This document shows, one piece after another, positions 10,045-21,618 of a DNA stretch of 64,000 nucleotides. Where the stretch lies: assembly GCF_011745365.1 (NCBI RefSeq), contig NW_024468914.1:310001-374000 (forward strand), given 5' to 3'. Under the pieces are notes generated by a model, which worked only from the letters and a program-made list of their open reading frames with translations, searched no databases and was not told where the DNA came from. Within the stretch, counting starts at the first letter, position 1; every line of letters begins with the position of its first letter. The stretch comes from Cryphonectria parasitica EP155 (lineage: Eukaryota; Ascomycota; Sordariomycetes; Diaporthales; Cryphonectriaceae). The position numbers were made by a program, and so were the translations under genes.

Positions 10045-13000
10045 ATGGCTTCATTCCTGCGCGGGAAGCAGGCTGGCATGCAGAATGATCTGTCTGCCAG
10101 CATCCTGCCCCAGCTCTTCAGTCCAGACGAACAGGCGCGATTCGGAATCAACTCTCAGATCAGGTCAGTCTTTCTGACGCGCGCAGATTTTCAAGTCAAG
10201 ACGATGATGGACAATGGAAGCTGACGGGCCCATCCCTCTTGGAACAGCTGCCTCGCATACGACCCGGTTCAGTCCCTCCTCGCCGTCGGTACGAACGATT
10301 CCAAGTTTGGCCAAGGGCAAATATATGTCTTCGCCCGAGATCGCATCCAGAAGTTTCTCGTCCCGAACAGACCGGCCTCGATTAGGACCGTGCAGTTCTG
10401 CGCCAACAGGCTTGTCAGTCTAGATGCCAAGGGCGAGCTGGCAGTATGGGATCTGGACACTGCCAAGAGGGTTGCGGGGGGTTCTTATGGCGGTACCGTT
10501 GTCACCATGATCACAGACCCCATGCTCGACTGGGCCATCGTCGGCCAGGCGAGCGGTGATGTGAGCGCCTTTGACCTTGACCGAGGGAGGCTTTCTCCCT
10601 TCAGGATACCCAACTTCTGGAGGAGCAAGGACCCCAAGGCATCCCTGGTCACAATGGTCTCCCTGCAGATGCATCCTCGCGATGTCGGAAAGCTGTTGAT
10701 AGGCTATTCTCACGGTGCCGTCATCTACTCCTTCAAGCAGAATCAGCCCACCAAGTTCTTCGAATACGTCCTGCAGCCCGGCGCCCCGGGTGGCAATGCT
10801 GAAAACGTCAACTCTGTGCGCAGGCCGAGGCTGACGCACGCCCTGTGGCACCCGACCGGTACATTCATCCTCACGGCACATGACGACGGAAGCCTGGTAT
10901 TCTGGGACGCCAAGGACGGTAGGATAGTCATGGCAAGGTCCCTGTACGAGACCAAGGTCGACCAGACCGTACGGCCAGCACCGTCGCCCAGGCCCATCCA
11001 GCCATATGTGAAGATATCGTGGTGCTGCAAAGACAATCCGGACGACACTGCCCTCTTGATCGCTGGCGGACAGACAGCGGACGAGCCCGAGAGGGGCTTG
11101 ACCTTCCTGGAACTTGGGCAAACTCCAAACTATGCCACGTCGACCTGGCAAATCCTCGAGGATCATCTGAAGGGCAAACGTCAAAGTGTGCTCCCGACAC
11201 CGCCTGGGACGGATGTTGCAGACTTTTGCCTGCTGCCTCGCTCTTCTCCTCACTTTGCTGGTGCTCAAGACCCTCTTGCTGTTGTGGTGACGCTCTATTC
11301 GGGTGAGCTGATCACCATGAGCTTCCCTTCGGGCTTCCCGATCAGCCCGACCAACCAACTCCATCCCTCTCTGTCATTTGTGCATCCTTTCGTCATGAAA
11401 GTGGTTGTCTCGACCTTGGATCGAGGCCGATGGTTGGGTATGATGGAGAAGCGTAGCAAGGGAGAAGATCTACTGAAGGGGGGCGCTGAGGCGCCAAAAC
11501 CCTGGCGCAGATATGAGGGGCGCAACATCATTCAGGTGGCTCATGCAGACAGCACCATTCGGCTGTGGGACCTCGGACATGGCGACGAGATGGAGAACAC
11601 GGGCCAGCTCCAGGTCGATATGGCCCGCGCCGTTGGCAGGTATGAAGACGTCAGCGTGACCGCCATGCATCTGGCCCCTAAGACTGGCGACTTTGCCGCG
11701 GGCACACAGATGGGCGAGCTTGTCATCTGGCGATGGGGCGGAAACCCGCGAGCCGGGCGTGACGAGGCCAAGGAGATGGATCCAAACCCAGGCCACTTGT
11801 CTGACATTACGTCAAGAGCTGAGCCCTCGCTGAAGGAGGGCCTTCAGCCGTACGTGCTGTACGAGATGGCCAAGGGGTCGATCTCCGCAGTGGCCGTGTC
11901 AGATGTCGGGTTCGTTGCTGTCGGTTCTGAAGGAGGCTTCTTCAGCATCATCGACCTCCGCGGCCCTACCATCATCTTCCAGGCGTCGATGGCCGATTTT
12001 GCGAAGAAAGAGAAAAGGACGTCATTCCTCAAAGGCCATTCCAAATCCTCTGCCACTATAGACTATCCCGTCAAGATTGACTTTGGCGTCATGACCCTGG
12101 ATGATGACGGCTATTCCAGCATCGCGTGTTTCGTTGGTACAGACCAAGGCAAGGTGGTCACATTCAAGCTTCTCCCGTCGGGAAATAGCTATTCTGTCGA
12201 GATGGTGGGCAGTGTTTCGCTCAGCGACAGGGTGGTGGCTCTCTGCCCAATCGTGGCGGAGACCGGCCGGGCTGCCGGAGCTACGCCAGAGATTGTTGGC
12301 GGCCTCAGGAGTGGTCAGCATGTAAACGGCGTCCTTGTAGCTGGTAAGTACTGTGCTGCCTCTTAGGCTTTCGGACTGTCTTAGGCTAATGACGTACAGT
12401 AACCCAATCGGAAATACGTGTCTTCAAACCCGCCAGCTCCAAGGGTGCCTCCAAGACTTTCGACGATGTCATATGCAATGCAGCGTCTGTGGCCAACGTT
12501 GAACCTCATGGTTCCGCCCTCGTCGCTACCTTCGGTGACAACACTGTCCGGGCGTTCAGCCTACCCGGCCTCAAAGAGATCAACCGAGCATCATTGCCCA
12601 TGCTCGACGCCTCGCGAAATACGCTTAACATCATCGCGTGCACAGGTGATGTGATCGGCTGGGCCGGCCCATCGGAGCTGGTTGTCATCCCCGTGTGGGG
12701 CACCGGTCGGGGCCGCGACAAGCTAAACGACGATGACAAGCTCATCAACCCTGAGGCTGCGATACCGCCGCGTCCCACCATCTCGAACATGCAGTGGCTC
12801 TCCGGCACGCAGTACATCTCACCTACGGATCTAGACCTTCTTATCGGCGGACCCGATAGGCCGCCCAGCAAGCGCATGCTCGACGCCGCAGCTGCAGAAC
12901 AGCAAGCCGCAAAGGCGGCGGGCTCAGGCTCCAGTGCGTCGGCAGGGCCTGCAAGGCCGGGCACAGTACAGGAGGGATGGGGCGAGTACCTGACAAGACA

Positions 13001-13154
13001 GATTAACGAAAGGACGGACAAGCTGAATTTGATGACCGATAACGTGGGGGATCTCGAGGAGCAGAGCTCTCGCTGGGCAGATGATGTCAATAAGTTTGTG
13101 GGCAAGCAGAAACGAAACGTGGTACTGGGTGGCCTGAAGAGCAAGTTCTTCTGA
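10045..13154 (+). CDS. SRO7: Sro7/tomosyn-like lethal giant larvae family exocytosis protein
   Basis: Lgl/tomosyn/Sro7 WD-repeat protein. In yeast this family binds the t-SNARE Sec9 and the Rab Sec4 and promotes docking of secretory vesicles at the plasma membrane. Exons are 10045-10163, 10248-12343 and 12400-13154 (donors GTCAGT and GTAAGT), giving 989 residues, the usual size. Exon 1 reads MASFLRGKQAGMQNDLS; the join gives SCLAYDPVQSLLAVGT, the first WD blade. Further blades include LTHALWHPTGTFILTAHDDG and IIQVAHADSTIRLWDLGHG. The C-terminal 60 residues (TRQINERTDKLNLMTDNVGD) form an R-SNARE-like coiled-coil tail, as in tomosyn. The in-frame GTG six bases upstream of the ATG was not used. 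Confidence 0.92.
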
Positions 13155-13331
13155 CGTGTGTGCTTTTACTATTTATATCTACATGTCTTGGGGGATGGGA
13201 CGGCGCTTTGGGACGGACGGGCAATTCTTTGTACATGGACATTATAGGCGTAGTGGTCACTCGGACTGCCATTGTTTCTGCTTCCAACTACTTGACCAGC
13301 CGTAGCTTGAACATTTTAAACTTATTCTTCT

Positions 13332-13847
13332 CTAGCACTCTTTCTTCCATGCCTCTTTAATTCGAGAGTGGCCCCTTCTCATCAACCAGTACTGCAAGAA
13401 CGGGTTGAGAAGAACGCCCAATACTGCAATGTTGGCTGAGCACGTTATCGAGGTCACCATATAATACGTTATCCTGCTGTCGACATTCATCCCTTGCTGG
13501 CGCATGTACTGCAGTGCCTCGATCAGGCATCTCATACTCGTAATCTGGACAATTATAAACAAGAATAGGCTGCTGAGCAGCATTGCATTGGGACAGTCTA
13601 GCATTTTGGTCATGTTTTTTGCTTTTTTTTCTCCCTCGGAGGAAGGATGTGTGGGTGATGTGGTAGCGGTTGTGTCGGAAAGGGAGGTTGTCTTGGTGGG
13701 TGTTCCAGGTAACGTTTCCGAGAAGGTAGTGGTGCTTGGAAAGAAAAGAATGTAAAACTTGCGGGGAGGAGGTGGAATGTGAGGAGTTTTATATGACATG
13801 TGATCTGGAGGGATGTTGTTGTTTGCGTATAGGGAGGATTTAGTCAT
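13332..13847 (-). CDS. Small two-helix membrane protein, unknown
   Basis: Unbroken frame of 171 residues with an ATG start, converging on SRO7 with a 177-base gap. The first 80 residues are Pro/Ser/Thr-rich. Two hydrophobic segments follow, at about residues 88-108 (AMLLSSLFLFIIVQITSM) and 127-155 (containing CSANIAVLGVLLNPFLQYW), then a short basic tail. I do not recognise a family. It could be an orphan gene or a chance frame; composition and hydrophobic pattern favour a real protein weakly. Confidence 0.42.
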   Translation of the reverse strand: MTKSSLYANNNIPPDHMSYKTPHIPPPPRKFYILFFPSTTTFSETLPGTPTKTTSLSDTTATTSPTHPSSEGEKKAKNMTKMLDCPNAMLLSSLFLFIIVQITSMRCLIEALQYMRQQGMNVDSRITYYMVTSITCSANIAVLGVLLNPFLQYWLMRRGHSRIKEAWKKEC

Positions 13848-14471
13848 GTTGGGTGCATGTGATTAGGCAAGGTGTGGTAAGTTCCTCGCTGTCAGCAGCA
13901 AGTCACTTCATGTCATGAATGTTATCGTATTTCCAGGGCAGTGGCCGTGGAGTCAGTTTAGTAAGTACTGAAGTGGTTGGGAATGAGGAATGACTTGCTC
14001 AATTACGCCAGCGTTCAGAAACTTCTGCCTGATCACACTCGGACTTGGAACAACTAAAGATGGAGAGAGTAATCACCAATGCCAAGTACAAACAAGTAAG
14101 GTGATTAGAATGCGTCACAGAAGAGGTTTTTTGATTTCAATAAGTATGATCACCCAAAGAAATACGAACCGGGAAACAAAATGCTCATCATTCCAAAACA
14201 CGATCCCAGCTCGTGATGCGAGATCAAGGGCCAGGTCGACACTTCATTCAATGCTGTCTACCACGATGAGAAAACAAACATCTCTTCCGTTTTAGTCCTG
14301 CTAAATCGGCAAGTTCTCTCCTTGAAGGAGATGCCTCAGGCTTAGGAAAAATAAATGGTTAGTGAGGTAGCTCCGTAACTACTATCGCAGTGTCACGACA
14401 CGACAGTCCCCAGTGCCGCTAGCCTCGCTTCCTAAAGGCTCAGTTCAGCTTCTTCCGAGCAATGTGCGGGC
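13848..14471. other. intergenic between two minus-strand genes
   Basis: Presumed promoter of the small membrane protein and 3' flank of the next gene. No coding or RNA signal seen. Confidence 0.4.
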
Positions 14472-15314
14472 TCAGCCACGCGCCACAGAAGGATCAACAC
14501 CAGAAGCCTCGTCGTCCTCCTCAACAACTGCGTCATCGGCAAAAGGATCATCACCACCGACGCCCTCATCAGCAGCAGTAGCAGCATCCTCGATAGAGGC
14601 AGACTGAGGTCTCACCAGATGCGCAGCAGTCTCAAGCTGAGCCCTGCGCTCCGGCGCCTTCTTGGAGTTCCTGCGGACCACATCCTGCAGCCTGTCAGCC
14701 TGCAGCGTGTGCCTTCTTCTCGTTGTTGTTGTTGTTGTCGTCGTCGTATCAGCAGTAGTAGCAGAAGACGGCGCGGTCTGGGCAGGCCGTTCCATAGGCT
14801 TGTGCATCTCCTCAATGGCCCGGCGCATGACCTCGGGATCGACAGGGTGGTACTTGTGGCGCTCCTCGGCAAGCTCCAGCACCAGCTGCCTGTTCCTGCC
14901 CTCCTCGAGCTCGAGCGCCTTGTTGAGGATCTCGGCCGCCTGCTCGAGCAGGTCGACCTGGCTCTCGAGGCTGGCGATCTGCAGGGCGTCTTGCTCTGCC
15001 TGCGAGGCCTGCATGTCCTCGTGGCCGTGCCAGGCCTGAGTGCCAAAGGGGTGCGGATTTCTCGATAGAGGCGGCGCGGGGAGGTGGCCGAGCTCGATAT
15101 CCATAGAAGAGGAAGAGAAGGGTGAGGCGGCGGCCTCGGTCTTGAGCTGCTTCCTGCGGGTGGTGAGGCGGAGGTGGCGCAGAATCAGCCAGGTGCCGAG
15201 GAGAAGGACAGCGAGGGCGAAGAGAACGATGAAGACGGCTGCCACAGTGGACCAGTGCTGAGGAGAGGTGGGCATGGTTGTGCCTTGGGGAGATGCGGTG
15301 GGCTGGGCCATCAT
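14472..15314 (-). CDS. Single-pass membrane protein with coiled coil, unknown
   Basis: Unbroken 280-residue frame starting with two ATG codons. A short Ser/Thr/Pro-rich N-terminus is followed by one strong transmembrane segment (about residues 23-47, WSTVAAVFIVLFALAVLLLG) and a basic stop-transfer stretch (RHLRLTTRRKQLK), suggesting outside-N, cytosolic-C topology. Residues about 105-160 form a likely coiled coil (SLESQVDLLEQAAEILNKAL). A threonine run, a basic segment and an acidic tail (DDAVVEEDDEASG) follow. I do not recognise the family. Such single-pass proteins are common in Sordariomycetes and are often annotated as hypothetical. Confidence 0.62.
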   Translation of the reverse strand: MMAQPTASPQGTTMPTSPQHWSTVAAVFIVLFALAVLLLGTWLILRHLRLTTRRKQLKTEAAASPFSSSSMDIELGHLPAPPLSRNPHPFGTQAWHGHEDMQASQAEQDALQIASLESQVDLLEQAAEILNKALELEEGRNRQLVLELAEERHKYHPVDPEVMRRAIEEMHKPMERPAQTAPSSATTADTTTTTTTTTRRRHTLQADRLQDVVRRNSKKAPERRAQLETAAHLVRPQSASIEDAATAADEGVGGDDPFADDAVVEEDDEASGVDPSVARG

Positions 15315-16157
15315 GTATCAATTGCGCTGTTGCTGCTTGAGGGGAGACTTGGAAGACAGGTTTTGTGGTTGTTTGGGATCTGTAGTGTAGTTCTGAGAGG
15401 CTTGCTTACCAGAACCTTTTTCCTCTCAGGAGTGCAGATGCGTCACACAAGAGAGATAGATATCCAAGTCCAGCAGGATGTGGAGAGAAGGACACTGCAG
15501 TCAATTCTCGTTGCGAACGGAGCCCAGTATTTATGAGCATGGAAAGACACTCGACACCGTGGAGAACAATAGCTTTATGCTATCCGGATTGTTCACGAAC
15601 AATCATGTCGGGTTCAGCGAGCTGAAGCCCATGGCTACTTGAACAAAGGGCATAAAGAAACCTGTCTGTTGCGGAACCAACAACAAAGAAAGATGATTGA
15701 TAACCACCAAAGACAAGAAGGGGAGATTAACTTCGTTCCCTACGTTGCTACTCAAATTTGTTTGGCGTGGCCCTATGCAGAACAAGCTAGTTATGAAGTC
15801 TAGTCAGAAAAGGCAAGTCAGAAATAATGAGGAGTTCATATGATCAGTATCATTGAGGCTTTTTGGTAGACAGAAGCCTGCCAGTAACGGAATTGTGGAC
15901 TGCCAATAGTAGCATTTTGACCTCAAGTGCATTTCTTCTTTTTGTCTTTGGGGTCGGAATACTTCAGATATGGGTGGGATAATGGTAGGCAGGGCTCGAA
16001 AACAGCCATTCTGTATATTGCGAGACATCATATATTCTCTTAAAGTAGGTATTCAATGGTAACTGACAACAGCCCTTTCTAAACGTCCACAATCACATCT
16101 TATGGTCAGTCATTATCCTTCTCATGCCTGTAAACCCATCATCAACCACATCCCCTT
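15315..16157. other. intergenic between two minus-strand genes
   Basis: Upstream region of the coiled-coil membrane protein and 3' flank of the dehydrogenase gene. Only short noisy frames; nothing supported. Confidence 0.4.
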
Positions 16158-17398
16158 TCAGAGAAATTCCCGGACCTGCTCCTCACTCCATTCCCAAAAC
16201 TTGGCCGAATGTCCATTGCCTCCCTCGGCCTCAGACTTGGTAGCCTCAAGCAGGTCCTTTCGCAGCGGGTAAAATCTCCCCCAAGGAATCACTAGAAAGG
16301 AAAAGTACTTTCATCAGTCATATGTTCTTTCGTTTCAAAAGCCCAGGATGGATTTCTTTTTTTTTTAAATTCAAAGTCTTACCCCATTCGCCACTCCTCT
16401 CAATAGTAACCTCCTCGCTCAGCCCGGCCCAGAGCTCCGTGTACGCGCCGTACACAACCGGATGAAGCATCAGCGTGCTCAGGACCGTCTTGAGCAGGCA
16501 GCCCCAGTCGCGATACAGGTCCGAGCTGAGGTTGCCGGGGTTCAGCGGGATGCTGATGACGCCCTGGCTCTTCAGCCTCTTGGCCAGCTCGACCCCGTGC
16601 AGCCAGTTGCCCGCCTTGCTCACCCCGTACCGATCCAGGGGCGACAGCTGGGGCCAGTAGTCGACATACTCGGGGCTCATCCCCTTGGACGGCTCGCCGC
16701 CGATCTCGGTGCCGGACGAGCTGACCCACACGACGCGCACCGTGTTGGGCCTCTTCTCTGCGCTGGCGGTCGCGACGAGCACCGGCGTGAGCAGCTGCGT
16801 GAACAGGAATGGCCCCAGCACGTTGACGCCCAGGTGCACCTCGAACCCCTGCGCGGTGCGCTGCTCGCCCTTGTCGTCTGTGATGGCCTGCAGGCCTGCG
16901 TTGTTGAACAGCACGTGCAGCTTCGTCTCCTTCTCCAGGAAGGTCTGCGCGGCCTGGCGGACGATGCGCAGGTCCGAGAGGTCGAGGTGTAGGAACACCA
17001 GCTCGCCCTCCGAGGATGGGTGCGCCTCCTGGATGGTCTTGATGGCCCGCTCGGCCTTGGGCTTGGACCGCGCCGCCATGTACACCTTTGCGTTCTTGGA
17101 GTACAGGATGCGGGCTACCTCGTAGCCTACGCCGACGTTGGAGCCTGTTACGATGTAGACCTGTGATGGGGCAAGGTGGAGCGAGGTGGCACGACAGGTT
17201 AGAAGAGAGAGAGGGTTAAAAAGGAGCGCAGCAGAGGGAAGCTGCAATGATAATGATAGGAGTTACCTGAGAGGTGAGGTCTGGCAAGGAAGCCTCTGTG
17301 AAGCTGGGTTTGGGAGGAAACGCCTGCGTCCATGTGCTAGCGAGGCCTTGGCTTGGAGGCTTGCCCGGCTTCTGGACTTTTGTCTTTGTGCTTGTCAT
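16158..17398 (-). CDS. Short-chain dehydrogenase/reductase (retinol-dehydrogenase-like)
   Basis: NAD(P)-dependent oxidoreductase of the classical SDR family, closest in style to WW-domain oxidoreductase/retinol-dehydrogenase-like fungal proteins; the substrate is unknown. Exons are 17398-17267, 17160-16383 and 16291-16158, giving 347 residues. The cofactor loop TGSNVGVG is at residues 49-56, NNAG at 130-133, the serine stretch VSSSG near 190, and the catalytic pair Y222/K226 in YGVSK. The third exon (VIPWGRFYPLRKDLLEATKS) fits the usual C-terminus of this group, ending WEWSEEQVREFL. The longer frame running through the first intron is rejected because GTAACT and CAG borders restore the family start (SQVYIVTGSN). 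Confidence 0.9.
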
Positions 17399-18380
17399 GG
17401 TGACTCTTGTTTCCTTGTTTCTTTCTTTTTTGAAGATTCTATATAGTCTTGATGTCTGTGACTTGGACGGGAGGAGCCCACTCTGTCTAAGTAAGTATAT
17501 GACAGCGAGGAGAAGGAGGAGAAGCAGGATGACGAGGAAGAAGACGAAGATCCAGTGGAAACAGAAACCCCTTCCTCTGGTCAGTATCACGACCCTCCCT
17601 TTTATACATGCCCACTTGGCACTCATCCATCCTCCATCTCCATTTCATGCGGCTAAAAATCCCAACCCATTCGTCGTCTACACATGGTCGGGCCCCGCTG
17701 GCAGTCCGTGGGTCCGATGTTACAAGAAACCAAATCAGGAAAAAGCCACGTCTAGCTTATGTATGTAGGATTTGGGGCTGAACAAGTTATTGCATTCTTC
17801 CAAAGCAAATCGAGCAATGACAATCCATGCAGGCGGGACACTTGCGGAGCCTTCGGTATTTTTTTGTCCAGCACCAAAGCCTGACCAATGAGAGGCACTG
17901 TTACAATTGCCGAAAGGGGATCTTACTGGGCACCAGACTATTCAGCTGGATGGATGGCTATGATGGGATGATCTACGTGAGATCGTTCGGCCTTTAAAAT
18001 CGTCAAAAAGCCGAATTGAGTCAAGGTGTCCCAGTACAACGTTAAAATTTGGGGTCCAGACTTCTGCAGAGACCGTCGTCATACGTACACGCAGAATTGA
18101 AAGGGAAAATAAAGTTTCGACCGATAGACTGGATGCAGGGAAGCACGATCTTTATGTTCTGAATCGACGTCCTTGACCTCGGGTATTTTATCTTCTTTTT
18201 TTCATTGCAGGATCTCATCGCAGGATTTCTATCCCAGTTCGTCTAGTATATAGTGTCATGTATGTTGTATCCATGATCAGCTCAATCCCCAAACCCCAAC
18301 GCTCCTCTCACGGTAATGCTCTCTCTCTTTTTTTGTGCCCAATCAATAACACACACAATCACAAGGAGCGACGTGGAAGT
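17399..18380. other. intergenic, presumed dehydrogenase promoter
   Basis: Lies between the start of the dehydrogenase and the stop of phosphoglycerate mutase, both on the minus strand. Frames in the first 370 bases are shadows of dehydrogenase exon 1 or noise; no gene is supported. Confidence 0.4.
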
Positions 18381-20441
18381 CTATGACTTGACAAGCAAGC
18401 TCTTGCCCGTCATCTCCTCGGGCTGCGGCAGCCCCATGGCTGCCAGCACCGTCGGCGCAACATCGCCCAGCACACCCTCGTCGCCCTTCTTGAGACTCCA
18501 GCCCTCGGGCGCGTTGGCCATGATCAGAGGCACCTTGTTGGTGGTGTGGCTCGTCTTAGGCTTGCCGTCAGGGAACTTCATCTCCTCGGCATTGCCGTGG
18601 TCGGCTGTGATGAACAGGACGTAGCCCTCCTTCTTGCATGCCTCGTAGATCTTGCCGATGGCCTTGTCGGTGGCCTCCACTCCCACCAGGGCGGCCTCGT
18701 ACACACCAGTGTGGCCGACCATGTCGGGAGGCGCAAAGTTGTTCATGACGAAGGGGAACTTGTGCTCGCCCAGGCGCTTGGCCACCTGGTCGGCAACACC
18801 GGCTGCCGACATCTCGGGCGCCTTGTCATAGGTGGCGACGGACTTGTTGGAGGGCACGAGGTCCTGCGACTCATCACGGGTCTCGAGGGGGAAGACTTTC
18901 TCGACGCCGCCGTTGAAGAAGAAGGTTACGTGGGCGTATTTCTCCGTCTCGGCGATGTGCACCTGCTCGACATCTTGCTTGCCCAGCCACTCGGCCAGGA
19001 CGTTGCCCATGTGCTGGGGCTTGAAGGCAACCTCGAACGGGTAGTCGACCTTGTACTGCGTCATGGTGACGAGGTTAATCTTGGGGTAGGCGAAGTCAGG
19101 GCGCGGCGAACGGTCGACGTCTCCGAGAAGCTGGGTGATCTGTCGGACACGGTCGGATCGGTAGTTGAAGAAGTAGACATTGTCGCCATCTATCATCAAA
19201 GCGTCAGCAAGGGGGGGCCGGGTACCTCCAGTCAATTGGACTGGAAGAAAGCTTGGGGAGAGGTTCGTTATTACCCTTGATGCGAGCCTCGTCGCCGTTC
19301 ACGATGATGGGCTTGAGGAACTCGTCGTTCTCGCCCTTCTCATAACGCTCCTTGACAGTGGCCACAGGGTCGCTGCTGGCTTCGCCTTCGCCCAGGATCA
19401 TACCCTTCATGGCGAGCTCGACCCGCTCCCACCTCTTGTCACGATCCATGGCGTAGTAGCGGCCCACGACGGTCGCCAGCTCGCCGGTGCCAATCTCCTT
19501 GATGGTGTCGAGAAGCTCCTGCATATAGCCGGCGCCAGACTTGGGGTCGGTATCACGGCCATCGCCGAAAAAGTGGATGTAGACCTTGGGAATCTCGGCC
19601 GCCTTGGCGGCCTTGAGCAGGGCATACAGGTGCTCCTGCTTGGAATGCTATTTTTCGTCGATAACCATCAGCTCTCGCTCCTCTGATTGTCCTTCTTACG
19701 CAGGACTAAACAGCTCCCCCCGTGTGTTTTTGATATCATGGAAGGGCTGCAAGTTGAAACATACCACACCACCATGGGAGATCAGACCACAGAGGTGGAG
19801 TCTCCCGTTGCCATTCTTGGCTGCCTCCAGCGTCTTCTTGATGACCTCGTTGCTCGCAAACTCTCCCTTCTTGATCGACTGGTCGATGCGCACGACATCC
19901 TGCCAGACCACACGGCCGGCGCCGATGTTCAAGTGGCCGACCTCAGAGTTGCCCATGAGGCCCTCGGGCAGACCGACGGCCAGCGACGAAGCCTCGAGCT
20001 CGGTGTAGCCGGTGGACGACTTTGCGAACTCGTCCATGACGGGGGTCTTGGCGTTGGTAATGGCATCGCCATTCTTGGGGGAGTCGGCCGAGGGGACACC
20101 CCAGCCATCAATGACGACTGTAAATGCGTAGAAGCATTAGGATCAGCCAGGACAGCTCAAGGCAAATGAGGACGAGGCAGGAGACGAGCAGGTAGTCCGG
20201 GCGCGTGCGTCCAGGTCTGGCAGTGCTGCTGTTGTCTCTTTCCAGGCGAGGAGGCGATCGCGACTGGTGCATCACATCGCTCTGCCTCTGCCTCTGCCTT
20301 TGCACCTTGACGGCCGTGTCCATGTTGGAGCAAAGGGGTGGTGGTGCATCACGGGAGGAGGGGCTTCGATGAACATGGGAGGGGTAAAGTGAAGTTGGGA
20401 CTGGACGTACTGAGACAGGCGTTTTGCTCTGGCTTCGTCAT
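18381..20441 (-). CDS. 2,3-bisphosphoglycerate-independent phosphoglycerate mutase
   Basis: Glycolytic enzyme interconverting 3- and 2-phosphoglycerate in the cytosol, of the metal-dependent alkaline-phosphatase-fold type found in filamentous fungi (not the yeast cofactor-dependent type). Exons are 20441-20411, 20117-19765, 19647-19275 and 19189-18381, giving 521 residues, normal for the family. Joins restore ACLIVIDGWGVPS, SHGGVHSKQEHLYALL and RIKDGDNVYFFNYRSDR. The catalytic serine S68 lies in GLMGNSEVGHLNIGAGR; metal ligands include D14 and the ITADHGNAEEM motif. The first exon is only 31 bases and is separated by a 293-base intron, the longest inferred in the window. It is divergent from MED9. 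Confidence 0.94.
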
Positions 20442-21150
20442 CTCGTCTGCCTTTCTCTTAGACATGGGTTCAGGGTTTCAGACGGATAGCAATAGGGAAG
20501 GGGAACGGGAGTGAAAGCGTGGCCCAAGGTGGCAGGAAATTCTAGGGGTGAGTGGTATAAATAGAAGAGGATGTTTTGGATTACGATGGATCGATCTTGT
20601 TCATCACCCGTTTTCCTGCGTGATTTTATGGTGGGGTTATTCTGGTCTCGACTACCCTGGCATGACATGACATGACGCTGTTCTCTCGGCCACTTTCCTG
20701 CCTAAGTACTGCTGGTAGCTCTGTTATCGATAAGCCGCGGGGCATCCCTCGCTAGATTTCCCACTGTAACTTATTGCGCCCAATCCCAGACCTGATCTCC
20801 ACCAAATGCGATCCACCAAACCATCACTCCATCGACGCTGGACTCGATCGTGCGTACAACCGACCCGTCCTGCAGACAGGCCATTTGCCCCAGTTGGACG
20901 CGACACGTTTATTGCTGATTCTCATCATATCATCGTTGCTCTAGGCCATCTATCGGGTCTTGCGGCAGCAGCTCTGTCATCGTCTTGCCATAGGCTTCTC
21001 GCATTGTTTCGCTATTTCGAACAGATTCGACTGCATTCGACAGACTCCTCTATTGTCCCATTCCCTATCGAACAGGACTTTCCCAAACTCTATAAACTCG
21101 AGTTCTTCTCTCTCTTCTTTAATCTGCACGTGGAGGAACACAATATCGAG
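20442..21150. promoter_or_regulatory. divergent promoter, phosphoglycerate mutase / MED9
   Basis: About 0.7 kb separates two divergently transcribed housekeeping genes. The frame of MED9 stays open upstream to 20806, but that part has no family similarity and is taken as 5' untranslated sequence. Confidence 0.5.
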
Positions 21151-21618
21151 ATGGTCCCTCAACAACAAATCGCAGACGGCGAAGGCCAACCCTATACTCT
21201 CCCCGCGGGCCTTTCCCCCGACTCCATCGACATTCCCTCCGAGCTCGCCACCATCCTCTCCCGCATTCACTACGTCTCTCAACCCGCCCCAGAGACGACT
21301 GACCCTTCAAATCCTCGCCCCAGAGACCAGGACGAGGGTGTGCGCCCGAAGGACCTGCCCACGGCGACCGACTCGCTCAAGCATAAGATCCAGCGCGCCC
21401 GCGCTGCAGTCCACACCCTCCCCGACATAAAACGCACCATTCCCGAGCAGGAGGCCGAGATCGCAGAGCTGAAGGCGCACATCGAAAAGCAGCGGGCTGC
21501 GCTCGGAAGACTGAAGGAGTATGGGCTCCAGTTCGCCGCGGAGGAGACCAATACTGACGGTGGTGACGTCGAGATGGGTGGTACGGGATCACATTCTGCC
21601 GAGGGCGCTTCAGGTTAG
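21151..21618 (+). CDS. MED9: Mediator complex subunit 9
   Basis: Subunit of the middle module of Mediator, the coactivator bridging transcription factors and RNA polymerase II. The 155-residue protein starts at MVPQQQ and carries the fungal Med9 core: SELATILSRIHYV, then DLPTATDSLKHKIQRARAAV, then a coiled coil DIKRTIPEQEAEIAELKAHI. The start is the ATG at 21151; the frame is open upstream to 20806 but the extra residues look like untranslated sequence. It ends at TAG (21616-21618) after a short acidic tail. Oddly, the same frame continues for 483 codons after this TAG, and a possible 45-base in-frame intron (21581-21625) would splice the stop out, giving a protein of 624 residues. See the next entry. 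Confidence 0.85.
   Translation: MVPQQQIADGEGQPYTLPAGLSPDSIDIPSELATILSRIHYVSQPAPETTDPSNPRPRDQDEGVRPKDLPTATDSLKHKIQRARAAVHTLPDIKRTIPEQEAEIAELKAHIEKQRAALGRLKEYGLQFAAEETNTDGGDVEMGGTGSHSAEGASG

Noticed and set aside
10420..11364. 314-residue minus-strand frame inside SRO7
   Set aside because: Antisense shadow of the WD-repeat exon, no recognisable motif.
18546..19280. 244-residue plus-strand frame
   Set aside because: Antisense of phosphoglycerate mutase exon 4.
20806..21150. N-terminal extension of MED9
   Set aside because: Open frame but no similarity to Med9; the conserved part begins after the ATG at 21151.
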